A stretch of DNA of 44,489 nucleotides from CAZWSE01 sp964636575. Its GTDB lineage: Bacteria > Pseudomonadota > Alphaproteobacteria > Rhodobacterales > Rhodobacteraceae. Positions 1 through 8,253 of this stretch are shown piece by piece. Location of the stretch: the NCBI GenBank assembly GCA_964636575.1, contig CAZWSE010000013.1:1-44489 (forward strand), written 5' to 3'. A program made the translations under genes and the position numbers. How positions within the stretch are numbered: position 1 is the first letter of the stretch; each line of letters starts with the position of its first letter. Under the pieces are notes generated by a model that was not told the DNA's origin, ran no database searches, and saw only the letters and a program-made list of their open reading frames with translations.

Positions 1-551
1 TGGCATCGACCAGCTTTGCAGGCGGGCATGCCCAAAACTGGACGCTTGAACCGTCTCTGTCACAGGTTTCGTTCGGGTCCATCAAGAACGACTACGTGGG
101 TGAATCACACAGTTTCGGGACAATCAGCGGTGCGGTCACCGCCGAAGGTGCGGTGACCATTGAATTGGGTCTCGCTTCGGTCAGCACCAACATCGACATC
201 AGAAACGAGCGTATGTTTGAACATGTTTTCCAAGGGGCGGCGACCGCAACGCTGTCCGCGCAACTGGATATGGAAGCGCTCTCGGCGTTGGAAACAGGAC
301 AAGCCACAACGATTGAAACAGAAGGCACGCTTGATCTGTTGGGCACCCAAACCGAGCTTGATGCAATGTTCTTTGTCATGCGGATTAGCGAAGAACGTGT
401 ATTGGTTACGACTGACGGGATGTTGATGCTCAGCACCGAAGACGCAGGGTTTGATGCAGGTATCGATGTTCTCCAAGGCTTGGCAGGTTTGGACAGCATC
501 ACGCGGGTAAGTCCGGTGTCCTTGCGACTCATTTTTGATGCAGAATCTTAA
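1..551 (+). CDS. YceI-like family protein, 5' end outside window
   Basis: The reading frame is open from base 3 to the TAA at 549-551, so the start and most of a signal peptide lie upstream of the window. The first visible residues (ASTSFAGGHAQ) look like the end of an export signal with cleavage near the Ala-Gly-Gly stretch. What follows fits the YceI fold: a Trp-Thr-Leu-Glu-Pro opening, a Ser-x-Val-x-Phe strand, a Gly-x-Ile-Ser-Gly turn, and the Ser-Val-Ser-Thr-Asn segment followed by an Arg-Asn-Glu-Arg-Met helix that resembles the family's 'sSi.T....RD' region. YceI proteins are periplasmic lipocalin-like barrels that bind isoprenoid or other lipids; the exact ligand here is unknown. An internal GTG at 96 gives a shorter frame but would delete the first strands, so it is not the likely start. 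Confidence 0.75.
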   Translation, partial: ASTSFAGGHAQNWTLEPSLSQVSFGSIKNDYVGESHSFGTISGAVTAEGAVTIELGLASVSTNIDIRNERMFEHVFQGAATATLSAQLDMEALSALETGQATTIETEGTLDLLGTQTELDAMFFVMRISEERVLVTTDGMLMLSTEDAGFDAGIDVLQGLAGLDSITRVSPVSLRLIFDAES

Positions 552-564
552 GATAGATTACAAC

Positions 565-591
565 GGCAGGTGGCTTGAACCGTCGCCTGCC
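565..591. terminator. Hairpin between two convergent genes
   Basis: GGCAGG (565-570) can pair with CCTGCC (586-591), and the next bases pair imperfectly. It sits in the 41-bp gap between the convergent YceI-like and thioredoxin-like genes, where a two-way terminator would be expected. Neither side has a good T-run, so this is a weak call. Confidence 0.35.
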
Positions 592-592
592 A

Positions 593-1138
593 CTATCTCC
601 ACTTAATCGAACACCCCATGCTCGCCACCTGCATCTCAGGCCCGCGACCTGTCTCAGCAACCAATGTCATTGCATTAACCAACTCAGGTGTTCGCGACGA
701 CGGGTCTTGCATGCCAGCATCATCAATCCTGCCCCGATACTGCAAGCCGCCGGTTGCGTCGAACCCGAAGAAGTCCGGGGTGCAAACCGCGCCATAGGCT
801 TGGCCAACGGCTTGGGTTTCGTCCACTAAATAGGGGGCGGTCAGGCCGTGTTTTTCGGCAAAACGGGACATATTCTCGGGACTATCCGCAGCGACCATGC
901 GGTAGTCATTGGACATGATGCAAGCAACACCAATGCCGCGCGATTCTAGCTCTTTGATATCGGCAACCAAGCGATCAATCACGGCGATCACATAGGGACA
1001 ATGATTGCAGATGAAGGCAATCAGCATCCCGTTTTCGCCCATTACGTCATCTCGGGTAAACCGCGCACCTTCGGGTGTCGCCAAATCAAAATCAGGCGCA
1101 GGCCAGCCAAAATCACAGATCGGGGTTTTGAGCAGCAT
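593..1138 (-). CDS. Thioredoxin-family (AhpC/TSA-like redoxin) protein
   Basis: A 181-residue thioredoxin-fold protein. The diagnostic motif is Cys44-Asn-His-Cys47-Pro-Tyr-Val directly after the strand MLIAFI, which is the active site of a conserved redoxin subgroup usually annotated 'thioredoxin family protein'. The region around residue 125 (Val-Cys-Thr-Pro-Asp-Phe-Phe) supplies the cis-proline loop of the fold. No signal peptide is visible, so it is probably cytoplasmic; its partner and substrate are unknown. The start is the ATG at 1138, with GGAG 8 nt upstream. The frame can be extended to 1336, but the added residues (hydrophobic, low-quality) run antisense to the start of the LOG gene and are not credible. 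Convergent with the YceI-like gene and divergent from the LOG-family gene. Confidence 0.82.
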   Translation of the reverse strand: MLLKTPICDFGWPAPDFDLATPEGARFTRDDVMGENGMLIAFICNHCPYVIAVIDRLVADIKELESRGIGVACIMSNDYRMVAADSPENMSRFAEKHGLTAPYLVDETQAVGQAYGAVCTPDFFGFDATGGLQYRGRIDDAGMQDPSSRTPELVNAMTLVAETGRGPEMQVASMGCSIKWR

Positions 1139-1255
1139 TAGGTCGACTCCATTGATACAATTACACAACGATATGACTACCGAACCCAGCAAATCAATTG
1201 CATCTTCGCACAACAAAGGCGACCCTGTGCGCAACCAAAGAACAGGAATACCGCC

Positions 1256-2098
1256 ATGAAAGACCAACGCAATCACCCGCTGCGCGACAGCCATCAGGAC
1301 CGCGAAGCAGCCAATGATATTCCAGATACACCGCAAACCCGCGCGCCAGCTTACAAGCTTGCTTTCGCAGACAATGACTTTCTATTGCGCGACGACTTGC
1401 GGCCTGTCCGGTTGCAGTTGGAATTGTTGAAGCCTCAACTGATGTTGGACGAAGCAGGGATCGATTCAACGATTGTCTTGTTCGGCGGCGCGCGTATTCC
1501 TGAGCCTTCCAAGAAAGACACTGCCCGCACCAAAACGCTGGCGGAGCTGACCAAATTCTACACGGAAGCTCGTGAGTTTGCCCGTCTCATGACCCTGAAA
1601 TCAGCCGAATCTAACGGTCGTGAAGACGTGGTTGTGACAGGCGGTGGACCCGGTGTGATGGAGGCCGGAAACCGTGGTGCTCTCGATGCTGGTGGGGTGT
1701 CCATTGGATTGAACATCGTCTTGCCGCATGAGCAGGCCCCGAACGAATATGTGACACCTGATCTGTGCTTCAACTTTCACTACTTCGCGATCCGCAAAAT
1801 GCACTTCCTGATGCGGGCAAAAGCGATTGCAGTGTTTCCGGGCGGTTTCGGGACGCTGGACGAAACATTCGAGGCGCTGACCCTTATTCAAACTGGCCGT
1901 ATGCAGCGCGTGCCGTTTTTACTGTTCGGACGGGCCTTCTGGGAAAGCATCATCAACTGGGATGCATTGTCAGAGGCAGGGACGATTTCTGCGGAAGACC
2001 TAGATTTGTTCCGCTTCGTGGAAACCGCACAAGAAGCGGTAGACATCATCGAAAACTGGGCACCAGCACCCGCCCGCGACAGCATCCCGGGCCGCTAA
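1256..2098 (+). CDS. LOG family protein (TIGR00730-type nucleotide phosphoribohydrolase)
   Basis: A 280-residue member of the LOG ('Lonely guy') family. Both signature motifs are present: GGGPGVMEAGNRGA at 129-142 and PGGFGTLDE at 195-203, with the intervening Phe-Ala-Ile-Arg-Lys-Met segment that carries the basic active-site residues. Family members cleave cytokinin riboside monophosphates or AMP at the N-glycosidic bond; in bacteria without plant hosts the true substrate is often unclear. The protein is longer than plant LOG (about 200 aa) because of a roughly 70-residue N-terminal extension, typical of the longer bacterial type. The start is ATG 1256 with AGGA at 1244-1247. Its TAA stop (2096-2098) overlaps the TAG stop of the convergent DsbA-like gene within a CTAA tetranucleotide. 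Confidence 0.85.
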   Translation: MKDQRNHPLRDSHQDREAANDIPDTPQTRAPAYKLAFADNDFLLRDDLRPVRLQLELLKPQLMLDEAGIDSTIVLFGGARIPEPSKKDTARTKTLAELTKFYTEAREFARLMTLKSAESNGREDVVVTGGGPGVMEAGNRGALDAGGVSIGLNIVLPHEQAPNEYVTPDLCFNFHYFAIRKMHFLMRAKAIAVFPGGFGTLDETFEALTLIQTGRMQRVPFLLFGRAFWESIINWDALSEAGTISAEDLDLFRFVETAQEAVDIIENWAPAPARDSIPGR

Positions 2099-2829
2099 GC
2101 ACAGGCAGCCGAAAGGCTCCGTTCCAAATCAATCAACCGATCCAACTGCCTATCATCAATCGCGCCGATAACAACGGTGCGCCCCACAACGGTTGACGGC
2201 GTGCCGGGTAATCCAAGAAGCCGTGCCAACCCTTTCGAGCGGGCAAAATGTTGATCTGGCAAAGGACCATCGTGATCAGCCATGAATTGATCGACGTTCA
2301 ATCCAAACTGTTCGGCCAGTGCACGCCGCGCATTCAGGGATGGGCGCAACACAGTGTCCATGAGATGTTTGTGAACAGGCAAGTAAGCACCTTGCTCTCT
2401 TGCCGCAATCGCGGCACGGGCGGACCGAAGCGATCCTGCCCCAAGCAGCGGCAGTTCATGCCAGGTCAGGTGCAGGTTCTGCCGCGTTGCACGTTCAATC
2501 AACCGGTCGCTCAGGCCACGGCAATAAGGGCAATAGTAGTCGGTGAAGACGGCCACAGGCAGATGCCCGTCCGGAGCAGGCTCAAACAGATTGGAGCACA
2601 AATCGGAGGCTGGGATATCCGGTGTCGTGTCATTGGGCTGACCAATACCGACCATCGCGATGTCCCGCGCGCCTGATAGCGATCCGGCACGCAATCGTCG
2701 GAAGGGGGCAAGCCCAGACAGTGGTGTAAATTCAAAAGGCCCGTTCGCGGCCCGCCATCGCAATAGCGGCGGCGTGGCAAGGGCAAGGCTTACAAGCCCA
2801 CCCACAACAAGCAGGTCACGGCGCTTCAC
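2095..2829 (-). CDS. DsbA-family thiol:disulfide oxidoreductase, exported
   Basis: A 244-residue protein from a GTG start at 2829. The N-terminus reads VKRRDLLVVGG followed by a hydrophobic run, which resembles a twin-arginine (Tat) signal more than a plain Sec signal. The thioredoxin-fold domain starts near residue 90 with Val-Ala-Val-Phe-Thr-Asp-Tyr-Tyr, then the redox motif Cys100-Pro-Tyr-Cys103, and a later Gly-Thr-Pro-Ser-Thr-Val cis-proline loop. It should therefore form or rearrange disulfides in the periplasm. A longer frame from 2934 exists but overlaps the small upstream gene (2846-3097) and lacks a plausible signal, so the GTG is preferred; the ribosome site is poor. The 16-nt gap to the upstream gene suggests co-transcription. 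Confidence 0.78.
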   Translation of the reverse strand: MKRRDLLVVGGLVSLALATPPLLRWRAANGPFEFTPLSGLAPFRRLRAGSLSGARDIAMVGIGQPNDTTPDIPASDLCSNLFEPAPDGHLPVAVFTDYYCPYCRGLSDRLIERATRQNLHLTWHELPLLGAGSLRSARAAIAAREQGAYLPVHKHLMDTVLRPSLNARRALAEQFGLNVDQFMADHDGPLPDQHFARSKGLARLLGLPGTPSTVVGRTVVIGAIDDRQLDRLIDLERSLSAACA

Positions 2830-2845
2830 AACCGTGACCGTCGGA

Positions 2846-3097
2846 TCAGCCGTAAGCGCGTTCTGCGCGGGCGTTGGATTGCGCCTGCAAGATAAACGCT
2901 TCGGGAACAACCACGAGTTCTTTGTTCGTCGCAAGGCTGGTCACAATGTAACCGGCATCGGTTTCGGTGATGTTGTAGCCGTATCCGGCCAAACGATGTT
3001 TCCATTCGCGCACGGACAAACACTTGGTGCGTTCTTGTGCAACGATGTCCAACACATTGGCAGCATCGACGAATTCGGAGTTCTTGAAGTAAGCCAT
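2846..3097 (-). CDS. Conserved small protein of unknown function, upstream of a DsbA-like gene
   Basis: An 83-residue protein (MAYFKNSEF...) that I do not assign to a named family. It is mixed charged and hydrophobic, has one Cys, no signal peptide and no membrane helix. Its middle (Thr-Lys-Cys-Leu-Ser-Val-Arg-Glu-Trp-Lys) and its end (Val-Val-Val-Pro-Glu-Ala-Phe) look like a compact alpha/beta fold. The ATG at 3097 is preferred over a GTG at 3103 because AGGGA lies a usual distance (about 9 nt) before the ATG. A TACTAT element 8 nt or so before that ribosome site could be a -10 box, but no good -35 is seen. The next gene downstream encodes an exported CPYC oxidoreductase 16 nt away. Confidence 0.65.
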   Translation of the reverse strand: MAYFKNSEFVDAANVLDIVAQERTKCLSVREWKHRLAGYGYNITETDAGYIVTSLATNKELVVVPEAFILQAQSNARAERAYG

Positions 3098-3350
3098 ATT
3101 CACAGTCCCTATAGTACTCGTTTACAGGGTCGACATTCATGGGCTGGTGTGTCGCCAATGGGCTTAGATTTGGGCAATTTGGGGGCATTTTGGAAACAGT
3201 GGGGAAAAACGGGAGAAAATTCCCCCTCGGGCAAACATCTGATTTATATGAGGAAAATTTCAAAAAAGGCGATTCCAATAGGGGCAGCGCACAACCTTAA
3301 GAAACGGCGAAATCTCGCTGAGGTTGCGTGAGGCGAAACAAAGACAGAAT

Positions 3351-4526
3351 CTATAAACCCGCCTCTGCCTCGATTTCGCGGCGCGATTTTCGGGCGCGCT
3401 CGGTCGCGGATTTCAACTGACCGCAGGCCGCCATTATGTCTTCGCCGCGGGGTTTACGGACAGGGCTGGAATATCCGGCTTTGTAGACGATTTCGGCAAA
3501 GGCATGGATGCGGTTGTTCGATGACCGTTCATAGGGCGCACCCGGCCATTCGTTGAACGGGATCAGGTTGATCTTGGCAGGGATCCCCTTGATCAGCTCA
3601 ACAAGGCGGTGCGCATCTGCGTCTGAATCGTTCACGCCTTTCAACATCACATACTCAAAGGTAATCCGTTCCGAATTGCTGGCTTTTGGATAGGCGCGAA
3701 GCGCGTCCAGAAGGGCCTCAATGTTCCATTTCTTGTTGATAGGCACCAACGTGTCGCGCACCTCATCTGTGGTCGCATGAAACGATACAGCCAACTGACA
3801 CCCGATCTCATCGGCAGTGCGGGCGATTTCAGGAACGATGCCGGAAGTCGACAATGTAATCCGCCGCCGCGACAGGCTGATCCCTTCAGGGTCCATGGCA
3901 ATGTTCATCGCATCGCGGACGTTCTCAAAGTTATAAAGCGGCTCGCCCATGCCCATAAGCACGACATTCGACAGCAACCGCGCCTCTGAGTTCCGCGCAC
4001 CCGGCACAGGCCATTCGTTCAAATCATCGCGGGCGATCATGATCTGACCGACGATCTCACCAGCGGTCAGATTGCGCACCAGCTTCTGCGTTCCCGTATG
4101 ACAGAACGAACAAGTCAGCGTGCATCCAACCTGAGAAGACACACACAATGTGCCACGATCTTCTTCGGGGATATAGACGACCTCAACCTCATGCCCGCCA
4201 GCAATCCGCACAAGATACTTGCGGGTGCCATCGTCAGACACTTGGCGGGTCACGACTTCGGGGACGGCGACAACAAACGTCTCGGCCAGCTCGGCACGAT
4301 AGTCTTTGCTGAGGTTCGTCATATCGGCAAAGTCGCGAACCCCGCGTTCATACATCCAAGCCCAGATCTGACCCGTACGCATCTTGGCCTGCTTTTCAGG
4401 GGTCCCATGTGCGATCAGAGTGTCGCGCAAAGCCTCACGGGTCAGCCCAACCAGATTGATCGGTCCGTCCGGCAGTTTGCGCGGAATGGTGTGCACGTCC
4501 TGCGTGATGGGTGCGCTGGTGGTCAT
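3351..4526 (-). CDS. rlmN: 23S rRNA (adenine-2503-C2)-methyltransferase RlmN
   Basis: A 391-residue radical-SAM enzyme that methylates C2 of A2503 in 23S rRNA and also A37 of some tRNAs. The radical-SAM cluster motif Cys-x3-Cys-x2-Cys is visible as Gly-Cys-Thr-Leu-Thr-Cys-Ser-Phe-Cys-His-Thr-Gly. The preceding 'Gly-Thr-Leu-Cys-Val-Ser-Ser-Gln-Val' and the later 'Val-Leu-Met-Gly-Met-Gly-Glu-Pro-Leu' are also characteristic of RlmN. The C-terminal Cys needed for the methyl-carrier mechanism occurs in Ala-Ala-Cys-Gly-Gln-Leu. The start is ATG 4526, preceded by GAGG about 8 nt away; an extension to 4616 has no RlmN-like sequence. It lies downstream of the ialB terminator, so it probably has its own promoter. 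Confidence 0.95.
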   Translation of the reverse strand: MTTSAPITQDVHTIPRKLPDGPINLVGLTREALRDTLIAHGTPEKQAKMRTGQIWAWMYERGVRDFADMTNLSKDYRAELAETFVVAVPEVVTRQVSDDGTRKYLVRIAGGHEVEVVYIPEEDRGTLCVSSQVGCTLTCSFCHTGTQKLVRNLTAGEIVGQIMIARDDLNEWPVPGARNSEARLLSNVVLMGMGEPLYNFENVRDAMNIAMDPEGISLSRRRITLSTSGIVPEIARTADEIGCQLAVSFHATTDEVRDTLVPINKKWNIEALLDALRAYPKASNSERITFEYVMLKGVNDSDADAHRLVELIKGIPAKINLIPFNEWPGAPYERSSNNRIHAFAEIVYKAGYSSPVRKPRGEDIMAACGQLKSATERARKSRREIEAEAGL

Positions 4527-4588
4527 GGGCTTGCCTCTTTGACGGTGGATAGGGGCGATATAAGCGGTTTGCGCCGAATTGCCAAAGG

Positions 4589-4621
4589 AAACAACAAAGC
4601 CCGCACCAACAGGCACGGGCT
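4589..4621 (-). terminator. Rho-independent terminator of the ialB-like gene
   Basis: On the minus strand AGCCCGTGCC pairs with GGTGCGGGCT (10 bp, two G-T pairs) around a TGTT loop, and the stem is followed by TTGTTGTTT. It begins 25 bp after the stop of the IalB gene and lies before rlmN. Confidence 0.85.
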
Positions 4622-4645
4622 ATTCAATGTTCGAAGGTGTCAGGT

Positions 4646-5173
4646 TTACTGACAGCGGGCAGATGCTTCTTCCAAAGCGGCAGTGAAGCCCAGCAACGAA
4701 AAGGTGTCTTTCGTGTTGGTACCACGACCGGACCGGCCGGTCAGAATGGCAGAGGCGCCACGCTTCATCGCGGTTATGATCTTGGCATCATCCTCAGGGG
4801 ACGCAGGCCAAGCCCATTCACCTTCCGTAAACAGCTCAAACTGGGTGCCAGAGATATCCAGATTAACAGTCGATCCGCTGGCAAATGGATATCCGCCCGT
4901 AAACGTGACCTGCCCGTTCACACCCGCGCCGGGGCGATAAAAGACGAACATCAGAATATCGCCACGACGCACGGCAACAACGCGTCCGTCTTTGGTGTTC
5001 ACGGTTTCCTTGGGGGCAGACACGCCCCAACATTCTTTCGGGTCAGCCTCAACAAACACGGACCAGTCCGTTTTTGCGGCGACGCGGTTTGTGCTTTGCT
5101 CCTGCGCGGTGGCAACAGTGGCGGTCAGTGCCAGTGTTGCTGCGGCGATGGCGTGCGACAGTTTAGAATTCAT
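4646..5173 (-). CDS. Invasion-associated locus B (IalB) family periplasmic protein
   Basis: A 175-residue exported protein. The signal peptide is clear: MNSKLSHAIAAATLALTATV ending in Ala-Thr-Ala, with cleavage before Gln-Glu-Gln. The mature part has the IalB layout: a Trp-Ser-Val-Phe strand, Asp-Pro-Lys-Glu-Cys-Trp with one Cys near the start, a Gly-Gly-Tyr-Pro-Phe segment, and a second Cys at the very C-terminus (Ala-Arg-Cys-Gln), probably giving a disulfide. The family is named after a Bartonella protein linked to erythrocyte entry, but in free-living Rhodobacteraceae it is a general periplasmic protein of unknown role. The start is ATG 5173 with GGAGG 9 nt upstream. It diverges from the asparaginase gene across 171 bp. 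Confidence 0.85.
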   Translation of the reverse strand: MNSKLSHAIAAATLALTATVATAQEQSTNRVAAKTDWSVFVEADPKECWGVSAPKETVNTKDGRVVAVRRGDILMFVFYRPGAGVNGQVTFTGGYPFASGSTVNLDISGTQFELFTEGEWAWPASPEDDAKIITAMKRGASAILTGRSGRGTNTKDTFSLLGFTAALEEASARCQ

Positions 5174-5344
5174 GTGTCCAGCCTCCAGCTGTCCGAAACC
5201 TCAATTTTCCGGTGGGATGCAGCCATTGCACAGGCTGTCTGACCCAATAATCCGTTTCCATTCGATAGGAAGCATATTAGCCTGTTTTCTGCCACAGGTG
5301 AAAGCCCGTTTGGCATCTTTTCGCGCAGTTGTGAGGCTTAAAAT

Positions 5345-6340
5345 ATGATTAATCCGGTTCCGATGGTCGAAATCTGGCGCGGACCCTTTCTGGAAAGCCT
5401 TCACACCGGCCATGCGGTGGTCTGCGACGACACTGGTCAAATCGTGCAAACATGGGGTGATCCCGATGCAGTGATCCTGCCACGCAGTTCCTCAAAAATG
5501 CTCCAAGCCTTGCCGCTTATGGCCTCAGGGGCGGCTGACGCATTTGGATTGACCAAAGAACAACTCGCCTTGTCTTGCGCGTCCCACAACGGGGCAGCGA
5601 TCCATACAGATCGGGTTCAAAGCTGGTTAGACGACCTTGGGCTTTCGGACGATGACTTCAAATGTGGAACGCAAACACCAAGCGACAAACCCGCCCGCGA
5701 GGCCCTGATCCGTGCCCATGCGGAGCCTTGTCGGATGCACAACAACTGTTCCGGCAAGCATTCGGGCTTTCTGACCCTGACTAAGCATCTGGGCGCTGGG
5801 CCGGATTATGTCGCGCTCGATCATCCGGTGCAAAAGGCCTGTCTTGAAATGTTCGAAGAAACCACAGGCGTTACAAGCCCCGGGTACGGCATCGACGGGT
5901 GTTCGGCCCCGAACTTTGCAACAACCGTTCACGGTTTGGCGCGGTCCATGGCGTTCTTTGCCTCCGCGCACACCCGCAATGATACAGTGTCTCAGGGCGC
6001 TGCCCGCTTGACCGAAGCAATGGGCCTGCACCCCGATCTGGTCGCTGGCGAAGGCCGCGCTTGTACTGAACTGATGCGCGCAATGAACGGCAAAGTGGCT
6101 ATCAAAACAGGGGCAGAGGCCGTGTTCGTCGCCATCATCCCCGAAAAGAAACTGGGTGTTGCGTTGAAAATCACAGATGGCACCACCCGCGCGAGCGAAT
6201 GTGCGATTGCTTCTATTCTGGTGAATCTGGGTGTGCTCGATCCCAACCATCCAGCGACGCTAAAGCGTAGGAACGCCCCAATCCAGAATTGGGATGGGTT
6301 GGAAACAGGGATGATTAAGCCAGCAGCAGGGATGATGTAG
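5345..6340 (+). CDS. Asparaginase II family protein (Rhizobium type)
   Basis: A 331-residue L-asparaginase of the ReAII/ReAV class, which hydrolyses asparagine to aspartate and ammonia and is unrelated to the E. coli AnsA/AnsB enzymes. The fold resembles serine beta-lactamases. The key residues match the Rhizobium etli enzyme: Ser48 and Lys51 in Arg-Ser-Ser-Ser-Lys-Met, and Cys135-Ser-Gly-Lys138-His in the Asn-Asn-Cys motif, which holds the Cys and Lys of the zinc and active site. A further Cys is at 186. There is no signal peptide, so the protein is cytoplasmic. The start is ATG 5345, with GAGG 9 nt upstream. It is monocistronic as far as can be seen: ialB diverges upstream and serB converges 36 bp downstream. 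Confidence 0.92.
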   Translation: MINPVPMVEIWRGPFLESLHTGHAVVCDDTGQIVQTWGDPDAVILPRSSSKMLQALPLMASGAADAFGLTKEQLALSCASHNGAAIHTDRVQSWLDDLGLSDDDFKCGTQTPSDKPAREALIRAHAEPCRMHNNCSGKHSGFLTLTKHLGAGPDYVALDHPVQKACLEMFEETTGVTSPGYGIDGCSAPNFATTVHGLARSMAFFASAHTRNDTVSQGAARLTEAMGLHPDLVAGEGRACTELMRAMNGKVAIKTGAEAVFVAIIPEKKLGVALKITDGTTRASECAIASILVNLGVLDPNHPATLKRRNAPIQNWDGLETGMIKPAAGMM

Positions 6341-6376
6341 GATCACACAAAAAGCGTACCGAAGGGTAGCGTGCCC

Positions 6377-7255
6377 TTACTGTTCCCAAAACTCTTCCCG
6401 ATGATACCCCTGCACATATAATAATGCAGTCAGATCGCCATGGTTGATCCGCACATCGCATTCTGCGGCGACTGAAGGCTTGGCATGCAGTGCCACACCC
6501 GTGCCCGCCATGTGCAACATTCCCAAATCATTGGCCCCGTCGCCAACGGCCATAACATCGGCAGCAGACAATCCGCGCGCCTTTGTGATCCGCTCCAACG
6601 CATCCACTTTGGCCTGTTTGCCCAATATGGGCCGCCCGACATCACCCGTCAGAGCACCATCTTCGATGAGCAACGTGTTTGCATGGTTCTCATCAAACCC
6701 CAACGTCTCAGCCACGGCGGCGGTAAAGGCGGTAAAGCCACCGGACACTAGCGCAGCATAGCCGCCGTTCGCCTTCATCGTGGCAAGTAAGGCGGCACCA
6801 CCGGGCATGAAAGTAATCCGCTCCTCCAAAACCTTTTCTATGATCGAAGCATCCAAACCTTTCAGAAGCCCAACGCGCTCGATCAGGGCTTCTTCAAAGT
6901 CCAGCTCACCGTTCATGGCGCGGGCCGTAATGCTGGCAACATGAGCACCTACACCAGCCTCAGCGGCCAGCTCGTCAATACACTCCTGCTGAATCATGGT
7001 GCTGTCCATATCGGCCAGCAGCATCTTTTTGCGTCGGTCACCGGCAGGCTGCACCACCAGATCAACGCCCGCAGACTGCAAATCCGCCCAAACAGACCAT
7101 TGGTTTTCGGGGATCACGGGCAATTCAAACTCGGCAGCCTCATTCACCGAAAGCCACCGTATAATGTCGCCGCCCCAAGCATTTCGAACAGTCTCGATCA
7201 ACGTCAGATCAAGCGCTTTCTGGGTTGGATCAGACAAGAGAGTGGCAACATACAT
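6377..7255 (-). CDS. serB: Phosphoserine phosphatase SerB
   Basis: A 292-residue HAD-superfamily phosphatase for the last step of serine synthesis, O-phosphoserine to serine. The nucleophile motif is Leu-Ala-Asp82-Met-Asp84-Ser-Thr. The later motifs are Val-Ser-Gly-Gly-Phe-Thr (motif II), a conserved Lys in Gly-Lys-Gln-Ala-Lys (motif III) and Val-Gly-Asp-Gly-Ala-Asn-Asp (motif IV). The first ~75 residues form the ACT-like N-terminal domain seen in the longer proteobacterial SerB proteins. The start is ATG 7255 with AGGA 10 nt before. It lies 18 bp downstream of the Stf0 sulfotransferase gene on the same strand, and the serC-serA pair lies beyond that gene in the opposite direction, so the three serine-pathway genes cluster. 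Confidence 0.95.
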   Translation of the reverse strand: MYVATLLSDPTQKALDLTLIETVRNAWGGDIIRWLSVNEAAEFELPVIPENQWSVWADLQSAGVDLVVQPAGDRRKKMLLADMDSTMIQQECIDELAAEAGVGAHVASITARAMNGELDFEEALIERVGLLKGLDASIIEKVLEERITFMPGGAALLATMKANGGYAALVSGGFTAFTAAVAETLGFDENHANTLLIEDGALTGDVGRPILGKQAKVDALERITKARGLSAADVMAVGDGANDLGMLHMAGTGVALHAKPSVAAECDVRINHGDLTALLYVQGYHREEFWEQ

Positions 7256-7273
7256 TGGGTGTGGTTCCTAATT

Positions 7274-8137
7274 CTATTGGGTCGGATCGTACAGGCTTTG
7301 CAATCGGGCAGCGCGCGCGCGTTCGGCCTTGTTGACGTCGGCAGGGTGGTCCTTCCGAAACCGCGCAGCAAATTCAGCGGCCTTCTGGCTTTCAAGTTTA
7401 TGATGGGTTTCAGCGACCGCAGACACGGGATCAGGTAACCCAAGCGCCCGCGCCAATACACGCAATGCCTGATCGGCCCCCATTTGGTTCACAGCCTCAT
7501 AAGACAGACGAAAAGGCTCAAGCCCAATGCGGGCAATCAGCTTTTCGGTCCCGTTCTCAAGCCACAAGACTTGGCGTATTGCCGTCCTGATCTGGTCTGG
7601 ACGGTATTCAAATACCTGTTCAGCTGCCGATAGCGCGTCTTCCTCAGAGCGCGTCGTATGAGACACTTTGGTCTGAACCAACCGAGACACAGAAACGGCT
7701 TGAGCCACTATATCCTCACGGATCAACCACACCGAATGATCTGGCCGCATCATCCGATCAAATCGGGAAGCGGTGCCAAAGGCAAAACGCAAGTGCTTGT
7801 AAGTGGCCTCAAACCCGAAGTGCCCATCGACTTGCTGCTTGCGCGGGACCAAAGCGATATACTCAGCCAGCGACCGCGCGCCATGATTTCGGGCAATACG
7901 GGGAAGGGTCTGATCATTGAAATACTCGCGCGGCGGGTTCGACAACCCGGCCCCTGTAATCAAGTCCATCACACGGGTGCTGCCACTGCGCGGCGTGAAG
8001 AATATGGCATAGACATTGGCAGGCGCAGGCATCGCCATGATCCGGTCATAACTCGATTGATCGAAGGCGGACCTGTCAAAGCAGTTCAATCTGGCCTGCG
8101 CCAGCTGAGCGGCAGCTTTGAGAGCGCCAAATGCCAT
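7274..8137 (-). CDS. Stf0-type sulfotransferase
   Basis: A 287-residue sulfotransferase of the Stf0 family, the group that includes mycobacterial trehalose 2-sulfotransferase. The PAPS 5'-phosphosulfate loop is visible as Phe-Phe-Thr-Pro-Arg-Ser-Gly-Ser-Thr (46-54), followed by a helix Arg-Val-Met-Asp-Leu. The central Trp-Leu-Ile-Arg-Glu-Asp and Ala-Val-Ser-Val-Ser-Arg segment is the second conserved family region, supplying the Arg and Ser that hold the 3'-phosphate. The acceptor cannot be read from sequence; candidates are a sugar or lipid headgroup. It is probably co-transcribed with serB, 18 bp downstream. The start is ATG 8137, preceded by GAAGGG. Confidence 0.85.
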   Translation of the reverse strand: MAFGALKAAAQLAQARLNCFDRSAFDQSSYDRIMAMPAPANVYAIFFTPRSGSTRVMDLITGAGLSNPPREYFNDQTLPRIARNHGARSLAEYIALVPRKQQVDGHFGFEATYKHLRFAFGTASRFDRMMRPDHSVWLIREDIVAQAVSVSRLVQTKVSHTTRSEEDALSAAEQVFEYRPDQIRTAIRQVLWLENGTEKLIARIGLEPFRLSYEAVNQMGADQALRVLARALGLPDPVSAVAETHHKLESQKAAEFAARFRKDHPADVNKAERARAARLQSLYDPTQ

Positions 8138-8253
8138 TTCGATCCCTTCGGTTCAATGCGGGCCAGAGTTTCCGATACACGCCATCCCGCGCAGAATTCC
8201 GGCATGAGGGCGGGCTATAGCGGCGTTTTGACTGTTGTGAAAGGGCACGGGCC

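Noticed and set aside
1139..1336. A longer start for the thioredoxin-like gene
   Set aside because: The added residues overlap the divergent LOG gene start and add nothing of the fold; the ATG at 1138 has a good ribosome site.
8228..8233. TTGACT as the -35 of a serC promoter
   Set aside because: No -10 element lies at a usable distance downstream.
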